Of a DNA stretch of 28,715 nt, positions 20,301-28,715 are shown one piece after another. A model generated the notes under the pieces. That model was not told where the DNA came from, searched no databases, and saw nothing but the letters and a program-made list of their open reading frames with translations. Position 1 is the first letter of the stretch. Each line of letters begins with the position of its first letter. Source of the DNA: Streptomyces sp. NBC_01551 (GTDB taxonomy: Bacteria > Actinomycetota > Actinomycetes > Streptomycetales > Streptomycetaceae); the NCBI RefSeq assembly GCF_026339935.1, contig NZ_JAPEPX010000009.1, forward strand, positions 1 through 28,715, in the 5' to 3' direction. A program made the position numbers and the translations under genes.

Positions 20301-23300
20301 ACCCGCCGAACGCCACACCTCAGCCAACGACACCATCACCGCGAACAGAGCCGGCTGCACGACATCCACCCGGTCGAGCGAGGGCACGCCATCGGCACCC
20401 CGGAGCACATCCACCAACGACCAGTCGGTGAAGGGCTCCAGCGCCTTCGCACACTCATCCACCCGGGCAGCAAACACGGGTGAAGCGTCCAACAGCGCCT
20501 CCGCCATGCCCACCCATTGCGACCCCTGTCCGGGGAACACGAACGCGCTCTTGCCCCCGATGACCGACCCCTGGACGAGCAGGGGTGCGGTGCCTCCGGC
20601 GGCCAGGGCGGCCAGGCCCACGAGCTGTTCCTCGGGGTCCCGGCCGATCAGTACCGCGCGCCGGTCGTGTGCCGTGCGGGTCGTGGCCAGGGAGTGGCCG
20701 ACGTCGACGCGTCGCAGGTCAGGACGGGTGGCGAGGTGGTTCAGCAGTCGCTCCGCCTGGCCGCGCAGCGCCTTCTCGGTCTTGGCCGTCAGCGGCCAGG
20801 GCAGCGGGGTCCGTCGGTCGGAACCGGTGTCGTCCGGGGTGGTCGCGGTCAGTAGGGGGTGGGGGGTCGACGACGCAGGGGTCGCCTGTTCGTCGGACCC
20901 CTGTTCCGCCGGGGCCTGCTCGATGATGGCATGGGCGTTGGTCCCGCTGAACCCGAACGACGACACTCCCGCTCGCCAGGGGCGGCCCCCGGTCTCGGGC
21001 CAGGCCCGCTGTTCGGTCAGCAGGGCCACCTCGCCCGCGCTCCAGTCCACGTGCGGGGTGGGCTGGGCGATGTGGATGCTCTGCGGCAGCATGCCGTGCT
21101 GCATGGCCAGCACCATCTTCATCACACCGGCCACGCCGGCGGCGGCCTGCGCGTGACCGATGTTGGACTTGATCGAGCCGAGCAGCAGCGGCTGATCGGC
21201 CGGCCGGTCCTGCCCGTACGTGGCCAGCAGGGCCTGCGCCTCGATCGGGTCGCCCAGGGTCGTACCCGTGCCGTGCGCCTCCACGACGTCCACCTCGGCC
21301 GTCGTCAGGCGGGCGTTGGCCAGGGCCTGGCGGATGACGCGCTGCTGGGAGGGGCCGTTCGGAGCCGTCAGGCCGTTGCTCGCGCCGTCCTGGTTGATGG
21401 CCGTACCCCGGACCACGGCCAGCACGGGGTGCCCGTGGCGCCGCGCGTCCGACAGCCGCTCCACGAGCAGCATGCCGACGCCCTCGGCCGGGCTGAAGCC
21501 GTCCGCGTCGGCGGAGAACGCCTTGCAGCGGCCGTCGGTGGACAGGCCTCGCTGGCGGCTGAACTCGATGAAGGTGCCAGGCGTGGACATGACCGTCACA
21601 CCGCCGGCCAGGGCCATGGAGCACTCGCCGCTCCGCAGCGCCTGCACCGCGAGGTGCAGGGCCACGAGCGATGCCGAGCAGGCCGTGTCGACGGTGACCG
21701 CCGGGCCCTCCAGGCCGAAGGTGTACGAGAGCCGGCCGGAGACGACGCTGCCCGCGCTGCCGGTGGCCAGGTGTCCTTCGAGGCCGTCGGCCGCACCCCG
21801 TACGAGGTGGGAGTAGTCGGAGCCGTTGGTCCCGACGAACACGCCGGACTGGCTGCCGCGGAGGGTGTCCGGGTCGATGCCGGCCCGCTCGAAGACCTCC
21901 CACGAGGTCTCCAGCAGCAGCCGCTGCTGCGGGTCCATGGCCAGGGCCTCGCGCGGGGAGATCCCGAAGAACGCCGGGTCGAAGGCGGCCGCGTCGGAGA
22001 GGAAGCCGCCCTCGCGGGTGTAGGAGGTGCCCTGCGCGTTGGGGTCGGGGTCGTACAGCGCCTCGACGTCCCAGCCCCGGTCGGCCGGGAACTGCGAGAG
22101 GGCGTCGCCGCCGGAGGCGAGCAGCTGCCACAGTTCCTCGGGGCTGCGGACGCCGCCGGGGAAGCGGCAGCTCATCGCGACGACGGCGATCGGCTCGGCG
22201 TCGGACGCGGAGGCGGAGGCAGTCGGTACGAGCGTGGCGCCGACCGCGCCCTGCCCGGCGAGCTCTGCCCGCAGGTGGCGGGCGAGGACGGTGGGCGTCG
22301 GGTAGTCGAAGACGAGGGTGGGCGGCAGCTTGAGGCCGGCGGCGGCGTTCAGGCGGTTGCGCAGCTCAACGGAGGTGAGGGAGTCGAAGCCCAGCTCCTT
22401 GAACGCCCGGCCGGCCTCGACGGCGTCGGGCCCGGCGTAGCCGAGGACGGCGGCGACGGCGGTACGGACCAGCTCCAGCAGCAGCCGTTCCTGCTCGGCC
22501 TCGGGCTGCCCGGCGAGCTGCCGGGTGAGGACGGCGGCGCTGCCGGTGTCCTCGGCCGCGTCGGTACGGGCGTGCTCCATGGCCTGCCGCGCCTCGGGCA
22601 GGTCGTGCAGCAGCGGCCGGGCGCGGCCGGAGGTGAAGGCCAGGACGAAGCGCTTCCACTCCATGTCGGCAACGGTCAGCGTGGTCTCGTCACGGTCCAG
22701 CGCGTGCTGGAGTGCGCTGACGGCCCGCTCGGGAGCCATCTCGATGACGCCGTGGCGGCGCATCCGGTCGCCGACGGCGCCTTCGGCCATGCCTCCGTCG
22801 CCCCAGGGGCCCCAGGCGAGGGAGGTGGCGGGCAGCCCGGCGGCGCGCCGGTACTCGGCGAAGGCGTCGAGGAACGCGTTGCCCGGCGCGTAGTTGCCCT
22901 GGCCGGGGGCGCCGAAGGTGGCGGCGAAGGAGGAGAAGAGGACGAACGCGGACAGGTCGAGGTCGCGGGTCAGCTCGTGCAGGTGCAGCGTGGCGTCCAC
23001 CTTGACCCGCAGGACGCGCTCGACCTGCTCGGGCGTGAGCGCCTCGATCACTCCGTCGTCGAGGACGGCGGCGGTGTGTACGACGGCGGTCAGCGGCCGG
23101 TCGGCGGGGACGGAGGCCAGGAGGGCGGCGAGGGCGTCGCGGTCGCTGACGTCGCAGGCGGCGAGCGTGACCTCGGCGCCCAGGGCCGTCAGTTCCTCGC
23201 GCAGCCCGTCCGCGCCGGGCGCCTCGGCCCCGCGGCGGCTGGTCAGGATCAGGTGCTCGGCGCCGTTCTCCGCCAGCCAGCGGGCCACGTGCGCACCCAG

Positions 23301-26300
23301 GGCGCCCGTACCACCGGTGACCAGCGTCGTCCCGGCCGGACGCCACTCGCGCACCGGCGGGGTTTCGGCCAGCCGGGCCCGCACGAGACGTCGCACGAAG
23401 AGCCCCGAGGACCGCACGGCCACCTGGTCCTCGGCGGCGTCCCCGGCAAGCACGCCGACGAGTCGTCCGAGCGTCCGGGCGTCGGTCTGCGCGGGCAGGT
23501 CGATCAGACCGCCCCAACGCTCGCCGTGTTCCAGGGCCGTGACGCGGCCGAGTCCCCAGATCGGGGCCTGCGCGGGATCGGCCTGCTGCTCGGAACGGCC
23601 CACGGACACCGCGCCACGGGTGACGCACCAGAGCGGAGCGGCAACGTCGGCGTCACCGAGGGCCTGGACGAGCGCGAGGGTGGCGATCACCCCGGCGGGC
23701 GCGGCGGAGCCGATCGGCTCCGCTTCGGCCCCGGCGGGGGTCAGGAGGGACAGCACGCCCGCCACGGCGGGGCCGTCGGCGAGTGCCTCACGGATCCGCT
23801 CGACCAGCTCGGCACGGGCGTCGTGGGTACGGGGGACCGCGATCTGCCGTACATCGGCCCCGTGTTCGGCGAGCGCGCGCACGACGGCGTCGGCTCCCTC
23901 ACCGGCCTCCGGGACCGCGACGAGCCAAGTGCCGGTGAGACGGGTGGCGGCGGGCTCGGGAGCCGGCTTCCAGGTGATCCGGTAGCGCCAGCCGTCGACC
24001 GTGGAGCGCTCCTGCCGACGGCGCCGCCAGGAGGACAGCGCGGGCAGGAGAGCGGTGAGCGTCTCGTCCCCGTCGATGGCCAGCTCGGCGGTGAGGGCGG
24101 CCACGTCCTGGCGCTCGACGGCCTCCCAGAAGTGGGCGTCGGCGGTGTCGGCCGGGGACACGGCGGGGCCGGCGTCCGGGGCGGTACCGCTTTCGAGCCA
24201 GAAGTGCTCCTGCTGGAAGGCGTAGGTGGGCAGGTCGACGCGCTGGGCGCCGGTGCCGGCGAAGACCGCGTCCCAGTCGACCGTCACGCCGCGGACGTAG
24301 GCCTCACCCAAGGAGAGCCAGAAACGCTCCAGACCGCCCTCGTTGCGGCGCAGGGAGCCCAGGATCGCAGCCTCGCGGCCCGCGTCCTCGACGGTCTCCT
24401 GCATGCCGACGGTCAGCACCGGGTGCGGACTCGACTCGATGAACACACCGAAGCCCTGCTCCAGGAGCGTGCGGGTCGCCTGCTCCAGCTCGACTGTCTG
24501 ACGCAGGTTGCGGAACCAGTAACCGGCATCCAGCTCGGTGCCGCTGACCCATTCGCCGGTGACCGTGGACAGGAACGGAACCTCCGCCGCCTGCGGAACG
24601 ATCGGGGCGAGAAGGGTGTCGAGCTCCTCACGGAGCAGCTCCACCTGCGCCGAATGCGAGGCGTAGTCCACCGCGATCCGCTTGGCACGAACCCCGTCCG
24701 CCTCACACGAGGCGAGGAGCTCCTCCAGGGCCTGGACCTCGCCGGAGACGACCACGGAAGACGGGCCGTTGACGGCAGCGACGGAAATCCGCTCCTCACC
24801 CCACGGCGCGATCCGCTCACGTACCTCGGCAGCGGGCAGCGGCACGGACACCATGCCGCCCAAGCCGGCCAGCACCCGCCCGATCGCCTGACTCCGCAAA
24901 GCCACGACACGAGCCGCGTCCTCCAGGGACAAGATCCCGGCGACGCAGGCGGCCGCGATCTCACCCTGCGAATGCCCGATCACCGCACCCGGACGCACAC
25001 CCGCCGAACGCCACACCTCAGCCAACGACACCATCACCGCGAACAGAGCCGGCTGCACGACATCCACCCGGTCGAGCGAGGGCACGCCATCGGCACCCCG
25101 GAGCACATCCACCAACGACCAGTCGGTGAAGGGCTCCAGCGCCTTCGCACACTCATCCACCCGCGCGGCGAACTCGGGCGAGGCGTCGAGCAGCCCCGCC
25201 GCCATGCCCACCCACTGCGAGCCCTGACCCGGGAACACGAAGGCGGTCTTGCCACCGACCACGGACCCGGTCACCACACCAGCGGCCAGCGAACCCGACG
25301 CAACCGCAGCCACACCGGCAGCGTGATCGCCGAGAACGACGGCCCGGTGATCCAGCCCCGCACGCGTCGCCGCCAACGACCAGCCCACATCCAGCGGATC
25401 CACACCCGGCACACCCGCCAGCCAGCCGGACAGCCGCTCCGCCTGCGCCCGCAACGCCCCCGCGCTCTTGCCCGACAGCACCCACGGCACCACCGGCATC
25501 CCAGAACGAACATCCGGCTCAACGGACTCAGCCGTATCCGCGTCCGCCTCCGGCGCCTGCTCCACGATCACATGCGCGTTCGTCCCGCTGAACCCGAACG
25601 ACGACACACCCGCACGACGCGGGGCACCGGTCCGCGGCCAGGGGACGCTCTCGCCGATCAAGGAGACGGCGCCCGCCTCCCAGTCCACGTGCGGGGTCGG
25701 CTCGTCGAGGTGGAGGGTCTTGGGGACGACGCCGTGCCGCATCGCCTCGACCATCTTGATGATGCTCGCGACACCGGCCGCGGCCTGGGTGTGACCGATG
25801 TTGGATTTGATGGAGCCGAGCAGCAGCGGCCGGTCCGCCGGCCGGTCCTGCCCGTACGTCGCGAGCACGGCCTGCGCCTCAATCGGGTCGCCCAGGGTCG
25901 TACCCGTGCCGTGCGCCTCCACGACGTCCACCTCGGCGGTGGTGAGGCGGGCGTTGGTGAGCGCCTGGTGGATGACGCGCTGCTGCGAGGGCCCGTTGGG
26001 GGCCGTCAGGCCGTTGCTCGCGCCGTCCTGGTTGATCGCGGAGCCGCGGATCACGGCCAGCACCGGGTGTCCGTTGCGCTGCGCGTCCGACAGCCGCTCC
26101 ACGAGCAGCATGCCGACGCCCTCGCCCCAGCCGGTGCCGTCGGCGGCGGCCGCGAAGGGCTTGCAGCGGCCGTCGGCGGCCAGGCCGCGCTGGCGGCTGA
26201 ACTCGGTGAAGGTGGCCGGGGTCGCCATCACGGTGACCCCGCCGGCGAGGGCCATGGTGCACTCCCCCGCCCGCAGGGCCTGCACCGCGAGGTGCAGGGT

Positions 26301-26933
26301 GACCAGGGAGGACGAGCAGGCCGTGTCGACGGTGACGGCGGGGCCTTCGAGGCCGAAGGTGTACGCGACGCGGCCGGAGGCGATGCTGCCGGAGCTGCCG
26401 GTGCCGAGGAAGCCCTCGACGCCTTCGGGGACGGAGTCGAGGCGGGCGGTGTAGTCGTGGTACATGACGCCGGCGAAGACGGCCGTCCGGCTGCCGCGCA
26501 GGGACGTCGGGTCGATGCCGGCCCGCTCGAACGCCTCCCAGGAGGTCTCCAGCAGGAGCCGCTGGTGCGGGTCCATGGCCAGGGCCTCGCGCGGGGAGAT
26601 GCCGAAGGGGGCGGGGTCGAAGCGGGCGGCGTCGTAGAGGAAGCCGCCCTCGCTGACGTAGCTGGATCCGGCGCTGTCGGGGTCGGCGTCGTAGAGCGAC
26701 TCCACGTCCCAGCCCCGGTCGACGGGGAACCCGGAGACGGCGTCGTCACCGTCGGCGACGAGCCGCCACAGGTCCTCGGGGCTGCGGACGCCGCCCGGGT
26801 AGCGGCAGCTCATCGCGACGATCGCGACGGGTTCCTGGTTCTGCTCCTCCACCTCGCGCAACCGCCTGCGGGCCTGGCGCAGATCGGCGGTCGCCCGCTT
26901 GAGGTAGTCGCGAAGCTTGTCCTCGTTCACCAT
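17303..26933 (-). CDS. Gene B: bimodular type I PKS (KS-AT-KR-ACP x2, methylmalonyl ATs)
   Basis: This subunit adds two methyl-branched units and reduces both beta-keto groups if its KRs work. After removing one extra base it is 3209 residues. Order: N-terminal docking coiled coil (1-33); KS1 (Cys206, His341, His381); AT1 (GHSQG Ser655, YASH 757-760); dimerization element and KR1 (LDD, Ser1335, Tyr1348); ACP1 (Ser1518); KS2 (Cys1752, His1887, His1927); AT2 (GHSQG Ser2221, YASH 2323-2326); KR2 (LDD, Tyr2914 but Gly2901 at the usual Ser position); ACP2 (Ser3089); C-terminal docking tail ending TDELFDFIENELGI. No DH or ER is present. GHSQG plus YASH is the established signature for methylmalonyl-CoA. 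The frame breaks at a G6 run (17832-17837); read literally the protein is missing ACP2 and its docking tail and stops at 17403. The stop used here is TAG at 17303-17305. It sits between genes A and C in one direction, presumably one transcript. Confidence 0.95.
17832..17837 (-). other. Apparent single-base frame break at a G6 run in gene B
   Basis: The coding strand reads GCCGGGGGGTTCCCC. Upstream the frame encodes the end of KR2 (VRRLAQAASAAGEAGG); removing one G continues into PAGGSPAEALRRRLSVMAQA and then a normal ACP and docking domain. Read literally the frame continues as Arg/Pro-rich nonsense to a TGA at 17403. Confidence 0.85.
18353..18650 (-). repeat. Near-identical KR block, copy 2 (gene B module 2)
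   Basis: Partner of 23051-23348. Similarity is lost soon after LDD, so the catalytic Ser/Tyr parts of the two KRs differ (LFSSFAATFG against LFSGVAGTLG). Confidence 0.85.
19551..20464 (-). repeat. Near-identical AT block, copy 2 (gene B module 2)
   Basis: Partner of 24249-25162. It encodes the end of AT2 and most of its core, including GHSQG and YASH. The two protein versions differ at only a few residues, for example WVQGPELDAGY against WVSGTELDAGY and LRDELAELL against LREELDTLL. Confidence 0.9.
23051..23348 (-). repeat. Near-identical KR block, copy 1 (gene B module 1)
   Basis: Roughly 300 bp encoding the KR nucleotide-binding loop through the LDD motif. It aligns to 18353-18650 with the same 4698-bp offset as the AT blocks, with only scattered single-base differences. 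Confidence 0.85.
24249..25162 (-). repeat. Near-identical AT block, copy 1 (gene B module 1)
   Basis: This roughly 914-bp stretch aligns without gaps to 19551-20464 at a constant offset of 4698 bp. Differences cluster in two short patches, near 24535-24560 and 24611-24657. A run of about 370 bp at the high-coordinate end (24793-25162) appears identical by eye. Confidence 0.9.
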
Positions 26934-26942
26934 GTGCGTGGG

Positions 26943-26946
26943 CTCC
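26943..26946 (-). promoter_or_regulatory. Ribosome-binding site deciding the gene B start
   Basis: GGAG on the coding strand lies 9 nt before the ATG at 26933. An in-frame ATG at 26948 exists five codons upstream, but its last base is part of this GGAG and it has no Shine-Dalgarno of its own. Starting at 26933 gives MVNEDKLRDYLKRATADLR, a standard N-terminal docking helix. Confidence 0.7.
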
Positions 26947-26982
26947 ATGCCAGAGAGGCGGTCGTACGGGTCTGTCCGTGGG

Positions 26983-27045
26983 GTGTTCGGGGTGTTCGGG
27001 GTGTTCGGGGTGTTCGGGGTGTTCGGGGTGTTCGGGGTGTTCGGG
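26983..27045 (-). repeat. Seven perfect tandem copies of a 9-bp unit in the A-B gap
   Basis: The unit is gtgttcggg on the plus strand (CCCGAACAC on the transcribed-sense strand), repeated seven times with no mismatch over 63 bp. The array lies between the hairpin after gene A and the gene B ribosome-binding site. The 26934-27080 gap has no other gene-like content. The 9-nt repeat also forms the open reading EHP-EHP on the minus strand, but that frame is a shadow. The array is probably a slippage-generated minisatellite; it would be a long, C/A-rich, weakly structured leader for gene B. Confidence 0.95.
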
Positions 27046-27047
27046 GT

Positions 27048-27076
27048 GCCGGGCGGGGCGGGGTGCCCCGCCCGGC
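27048..27076 (-). terminator. Perfect 12-bp GC hairpin after gene A stop (possible terminator, attenuator or mRNA processing site)
   Basis: A perfect inverted repeat, gccgggcggggc and its reverse complement, with a 5-nt loop, starts 4 nt after the gene A TGA. There is no T tract on the coding side, so it is not a classical intrinsic terminator. In actinomycetes such stems may still terminate partly or protect transcript ends. Its place between two genes that should be co-expressed suggests attenuation or a processing or stability role rather than a full stop. The structure is seen directly; the function is inferred. Confidence 0.5.
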
Positions 27077-27080
27077 GTGC

Positions 27081-28715
27081 TCAGGCGCCGAGTTCGTCGT
27101 CGAGCAGGTCGAAGAGCTCGTCGTCGGTCACCGCGTCGAGGTCGTCGTCGGTGTCCTCGTCGGTGCCGGTGCGCCGTCCGGTGTCCTGGCCGGCGTTCCA
27201 CTTGGCCATGAGGGCCTGGAGGCGCATCGTGATCCGCGAGCGGGTGACGCTGTCCGCGTCCGTCGCGTCCACCGCGCCCAACGCGCTTTCCAGCCGGTCG
27301 AGTTCACCGAAGACGGTGGGTCCGCCGGCGCCGAGGGGCAGGGCGGAGCGCAGGTATCCACTGAGCTGTTCGGGGGTCGGGTAGTCGAAGATGAGCGTGG
27401 CCGGGAGCCGGAGTCCGGTGGCAGCGCCGAGCCGGTTGCGCAGCTCGACGGCGGTCAGCGAGTCGAAGCCCAGCTCCTTGAACGCGCTGCCCGGTTCGAT
27501 GGCGGCCGCGCCGTTGTGGCCCAGTACCTGGGCGACGTGGGTGCAGACCGTGTCGAGCAGCACCCGGTCCCGTTCGGCGGGCGGGAGTTGGGCCAGCCGA
27601 TCGGCCAGCGTCCCCGGGGCGTCCGCGGAGGCGCCGCCGCTCGTCCTGCGTCGTACGGGTGTACGGAGCAGGCCGCGCAGCAGCGGGGCGACGGTGTCGC
27701 CCACCTGGGCCTGGAGGGCGGCGAGGTCGATCCGGGCGGGCACGAGCAGGCTCGCGCTCCCCGGCTCCCCGGCCTCGGCGACCGCGGCCGTCGACGCCCG
27801 CAGGGCAGCGTCGAAGAGGGCCAGCCCGTCGGCCTCCGACAGCGCGTTCATGCTGCCGCGGCCGAGGCGGCGCCGGTCCTGGTCGTCGAGGGTGGCGGCC
27901 ATGCCGGCCTCGTCGTCCCACAGGCCCCACGCGAGCGAGAGGCCCGCCAGGCCCTGGGCCCGGCGGTGCTGGGCGAGCGCGTCGAGGAAGGTGTTGCCGG
28001 CCGCGTAGTTGGCCTGTCCGGCGTTGCCGAACACGCCGGCCGCCGAGGAGAACAGGACGAACGCCGCCAGGTCGAGGTGCCGGGTCAGCTCGTGCAGGTT
28101 CCATGCCGCGTCGGCCTTGGGCCGCAGCACCTTCGCGACCCGCTCGTGCGTGAGCGAGGTGACGGTGCCGTCGTCGAGCACACCGGCGGTGTGCACGACG
28201 GCCGTCAGCGGGTGTCCGGCCGGTACGGAGGCCAGCAGGGCGGCCAGCGCGTCCCGGTCGGCCGCGTCGCAGGCCGCCCAGGTGACCCGGGCACCCGACG
28301 CGACCAGCTGATCGGCGAGTTCGGTGGCGCCGTCCGCCGCCGCGCCCCGCCGGCTGGTGAGCAGCAGGTGACGTACGCCGTGCTCGGCGACGAGGTGCCG
28401 GGCGAACAGGCCGCCCAGGGTGCCGGTGGCCCCGGTGATCAGGACGGTGCCCTCGGGGTCGACGGCGCGGGTGGCGCCCTCGCCCTCGCCCTCGCCCTCG
28501 CCCTCGGCTGCGGCCGCGGGCGCGGGCGGGGTGAGGGCCGCGCGGGCCAGCCGGGGCGCCCGTACGGTCCCCCCGCGCAGGGCGAGCTGGGTCTCGTCGG
28601 TGGCGAGCGCGGCGGGCAGGGCCCCGTAGGAGGGGCCTCGCCGTCGAGGTCGACCAGGACGAACCGGCCGGGGTGCTCGGCCTGCGCGGAGCGCACCAGG
28701 CCCCACACGGCGGCG
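27081..28715 (-). CDS. Gene A: type I modular PKS, C-terminal part (KR-ACP-docking), 5' end outside window
   Basis: This is the end of a polyketide synthase subunit that enters from the right edge. The first visible residues ([15 protein letters not shown]) belong to the structural half of a ketoreductase. The catalytic half follows with the NADPH loop TGATGTLGG, the LDD motif ([10 protein letters not shown]-type, predicted D-hydroxyl), catalytic Ser in LFSSAAG and Tyr in QANYAAGN, so the KR looks active. An ACP with phosphopantetheine serine in LGFDSL (Ser codon 27459-27461) comes next, then an acidic C-terminal docking region ending [15 protein letters not shown] and a TGA stop. The docking tail should hand the chain to gene B just downstream. 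The frame changes once near 28632-28636: a base appears to be missing from a C run on the coding strand. The KS and AT of this module lie outside the window, so its extender unit is unknown. Confidence 0.93.
   Translation of the reverse strand, partial: RRRVGPGALRAGRAPRPVRPGRPRRRGPSYGALPAALATDETQLALRGGTVRAPRLARAALTPPAPAAAAEGEGEGEGEGATRAVDPEGTVLITGATGTLGGLFARHLVAEHGVRHLLLTSRRGAAADGATELADQLVASGARVTWAACDAADRDALAALLASVPAGHPLTAVVHTAGVLDDGTVTSLTHERVAKVLRPKADAAWNLHELTRHLDLAAFVLFSSAAGVFGNAGQANYAAGNTFLDALAQHRRAQGLAGLSLAWGLWDDEAGMAATLDDQDRRRLGRGSMNALSEADGLALFDAALRASTAAVAEAGEPGSASLLVPARIDLAALQAQVGDTVAPLLRGLLRTPVRRRTSGGASADAPGTLADRLAQLPPAERDRVLLDTVCTHVAQVLGHNGAAAIEPGSAFKELGFDSLTAVELRNRLGAATGLRLPATLIFDYPTPEQLSGYLRSALPLGAGGPTVFGELDRLESALGAVDATDADSVTRSRITMRLQALMAKWNAGQDTGRRTGTDEDTDDDLDAVTDDELFDLLDDELGA
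28476..28505 (-). repeat. Hexanucleotide repeat (5 x GAGGGC) encoding Glu-Gly repeat
   Basis: Five perfect copies of gccctc on the plus strand encode (Glu-Gly)5 in gene A. The repeat sits in the linker between the structural and catalytic halves of the KR, just before the VLITGATG nucleotide-binding loop. Copy number can change in multiples of 6 bp without breaking the frame. Confidence 0.9.
28632..28636 (-). other. Apparent single-base frame break in gene A
   Basis: Upstream of this point the KR homology (FVLVDLDGE) lies in one frame; downstream it resumes in another ([13 protein letters not shown]). Adding one C to the CCCC run on the coding strand restores [13 protein letters not shown], which matches the equivalent stretch of the gene C KR ([11 protein letters not shown]). 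It is either a homopolymer sequencing error or a real deletion. Confidence 0.8.

Larger units (their letters stand above)
17560..22200 (-). other. Gene B module 2: KS-AT(methylmalonyl)-KR-ACP
   Basis: KS has [15 protein letters not shown] and NIGHAQ (the more usual reading is GHTQ). AT lies about 20555-19630 and is nearly the same as that of module 1. A dimerization element (IDARFWDAVEREDLAALTAEL) precedes the KR. KR2 has LDD and GNYAAAN, so B1-type if active, but LFSGVAGTLG has Gly where the catalytic Ser is expected. ACP has LGFDSLIALELRNRL and lies beyond the frame break. The beta-carbon outcome is therefore hydroxyl or ketone. Confidence 0.85.
22265..26834 (-). other. Gene B module 1: KS-AT(methylmalonyl)-KR-ACP
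   Basis: KS has [15 protein letters not shown] and NIGHTQ, so it is a condensing KS. AT lies about 25250-24330. Between AT and KR, ADAHFWEAVERQDVAALTAEL matches the dimerization element seen in modules lacking DH. KR1 has HTAAVLDDG (B-type) and GNYAPGN; a Pro two residues after the catalytic Tyr together with LDD is the fingerprint of epimerizing B2-type KRs such as DEBS KR1. The predicted outcome is a D-hydroxyl with an inverted alpha-methyl. ACP carries [15 protein letters not shown]. Confidence 0.88.

Noticed and set aside
26946..26948. Earlier gene B start at 26948
   Set aside because: No ribosome-binding site before it, and the docking-domain homology begins at the ATG at 26933.
26983..27045. 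Repeat array considered as CRISPR
   Set aside because: The units are 9 bp and directly adjacent, with no spacers and no cas genes nearby.

Overview
The window is about 28.7 kb of very GC-rich DNA with strong G/C third-position bias, typical of Streptomyces or a close actinomycete. It lies entirely inside a type I modular (cis-AT) polyketide synthase locus. Every real gene is on the minus strand, so the assembly line reads from right to left. Long plus-strand open frames are antisense shadows.

Layout in coding order. (1) Gene A (28715 to 27081) is the 3' end of a PKS gene that enters from the right edge: KR, ACP and C-terminal docking domain. (2) A 147-bp gap holds a perfect 12-bp GC hairpin just after the stop and seven perfect tandem copies of a 9-bp unit. 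(3) Gene B (26933 to 17303) is a bimodular PKS, N-docking-[KS-AT-KR-ACP]-[KS-AT-KR-ACP]-C-docking, with two methylmalonyl-type ATs. (4) A 63-bp gap follows. (5) Gene C (17239 to beyond position 1) is a giant PKS: N-docking-[KS-AT-DH-KR-ACP]-[KS-AT-DH-ER-KR-ACP]-[KS-AT-DH-KR-ACP]-[KS...]. All three complete ATs are malonyl-type. It runs off the left edge at the start of a fourth KS.

The three proteins should act in sequence A to B to C, joined by matching docking helices. Taken at face value, the stretch predicts a hydroxyl from A's KR, then two methyl-branched extensions (hydroxyl, then hydroxyl or ketone), then three unbranched extensions (alkene, saturated, alkene). No thioesterase, loading module, tailoring gene, regulator, RNA gene or mobile element is visible, so the final product cannot be named.

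Most notable points: each gene carries one apparent single-base frame break; the two gene B modules are recent tandem duplicates with near-identical AT DNA; two KRs lack the usual catalytic serine and two DHs have a changed glycine; a long Ser/Gly/Ala low-complexity insert lies in the fully reducing module; and the A-B gap holds the hairpin and 9-bp repeat array. I see an ordinary class of system with these local oddities, not a wholly new one.
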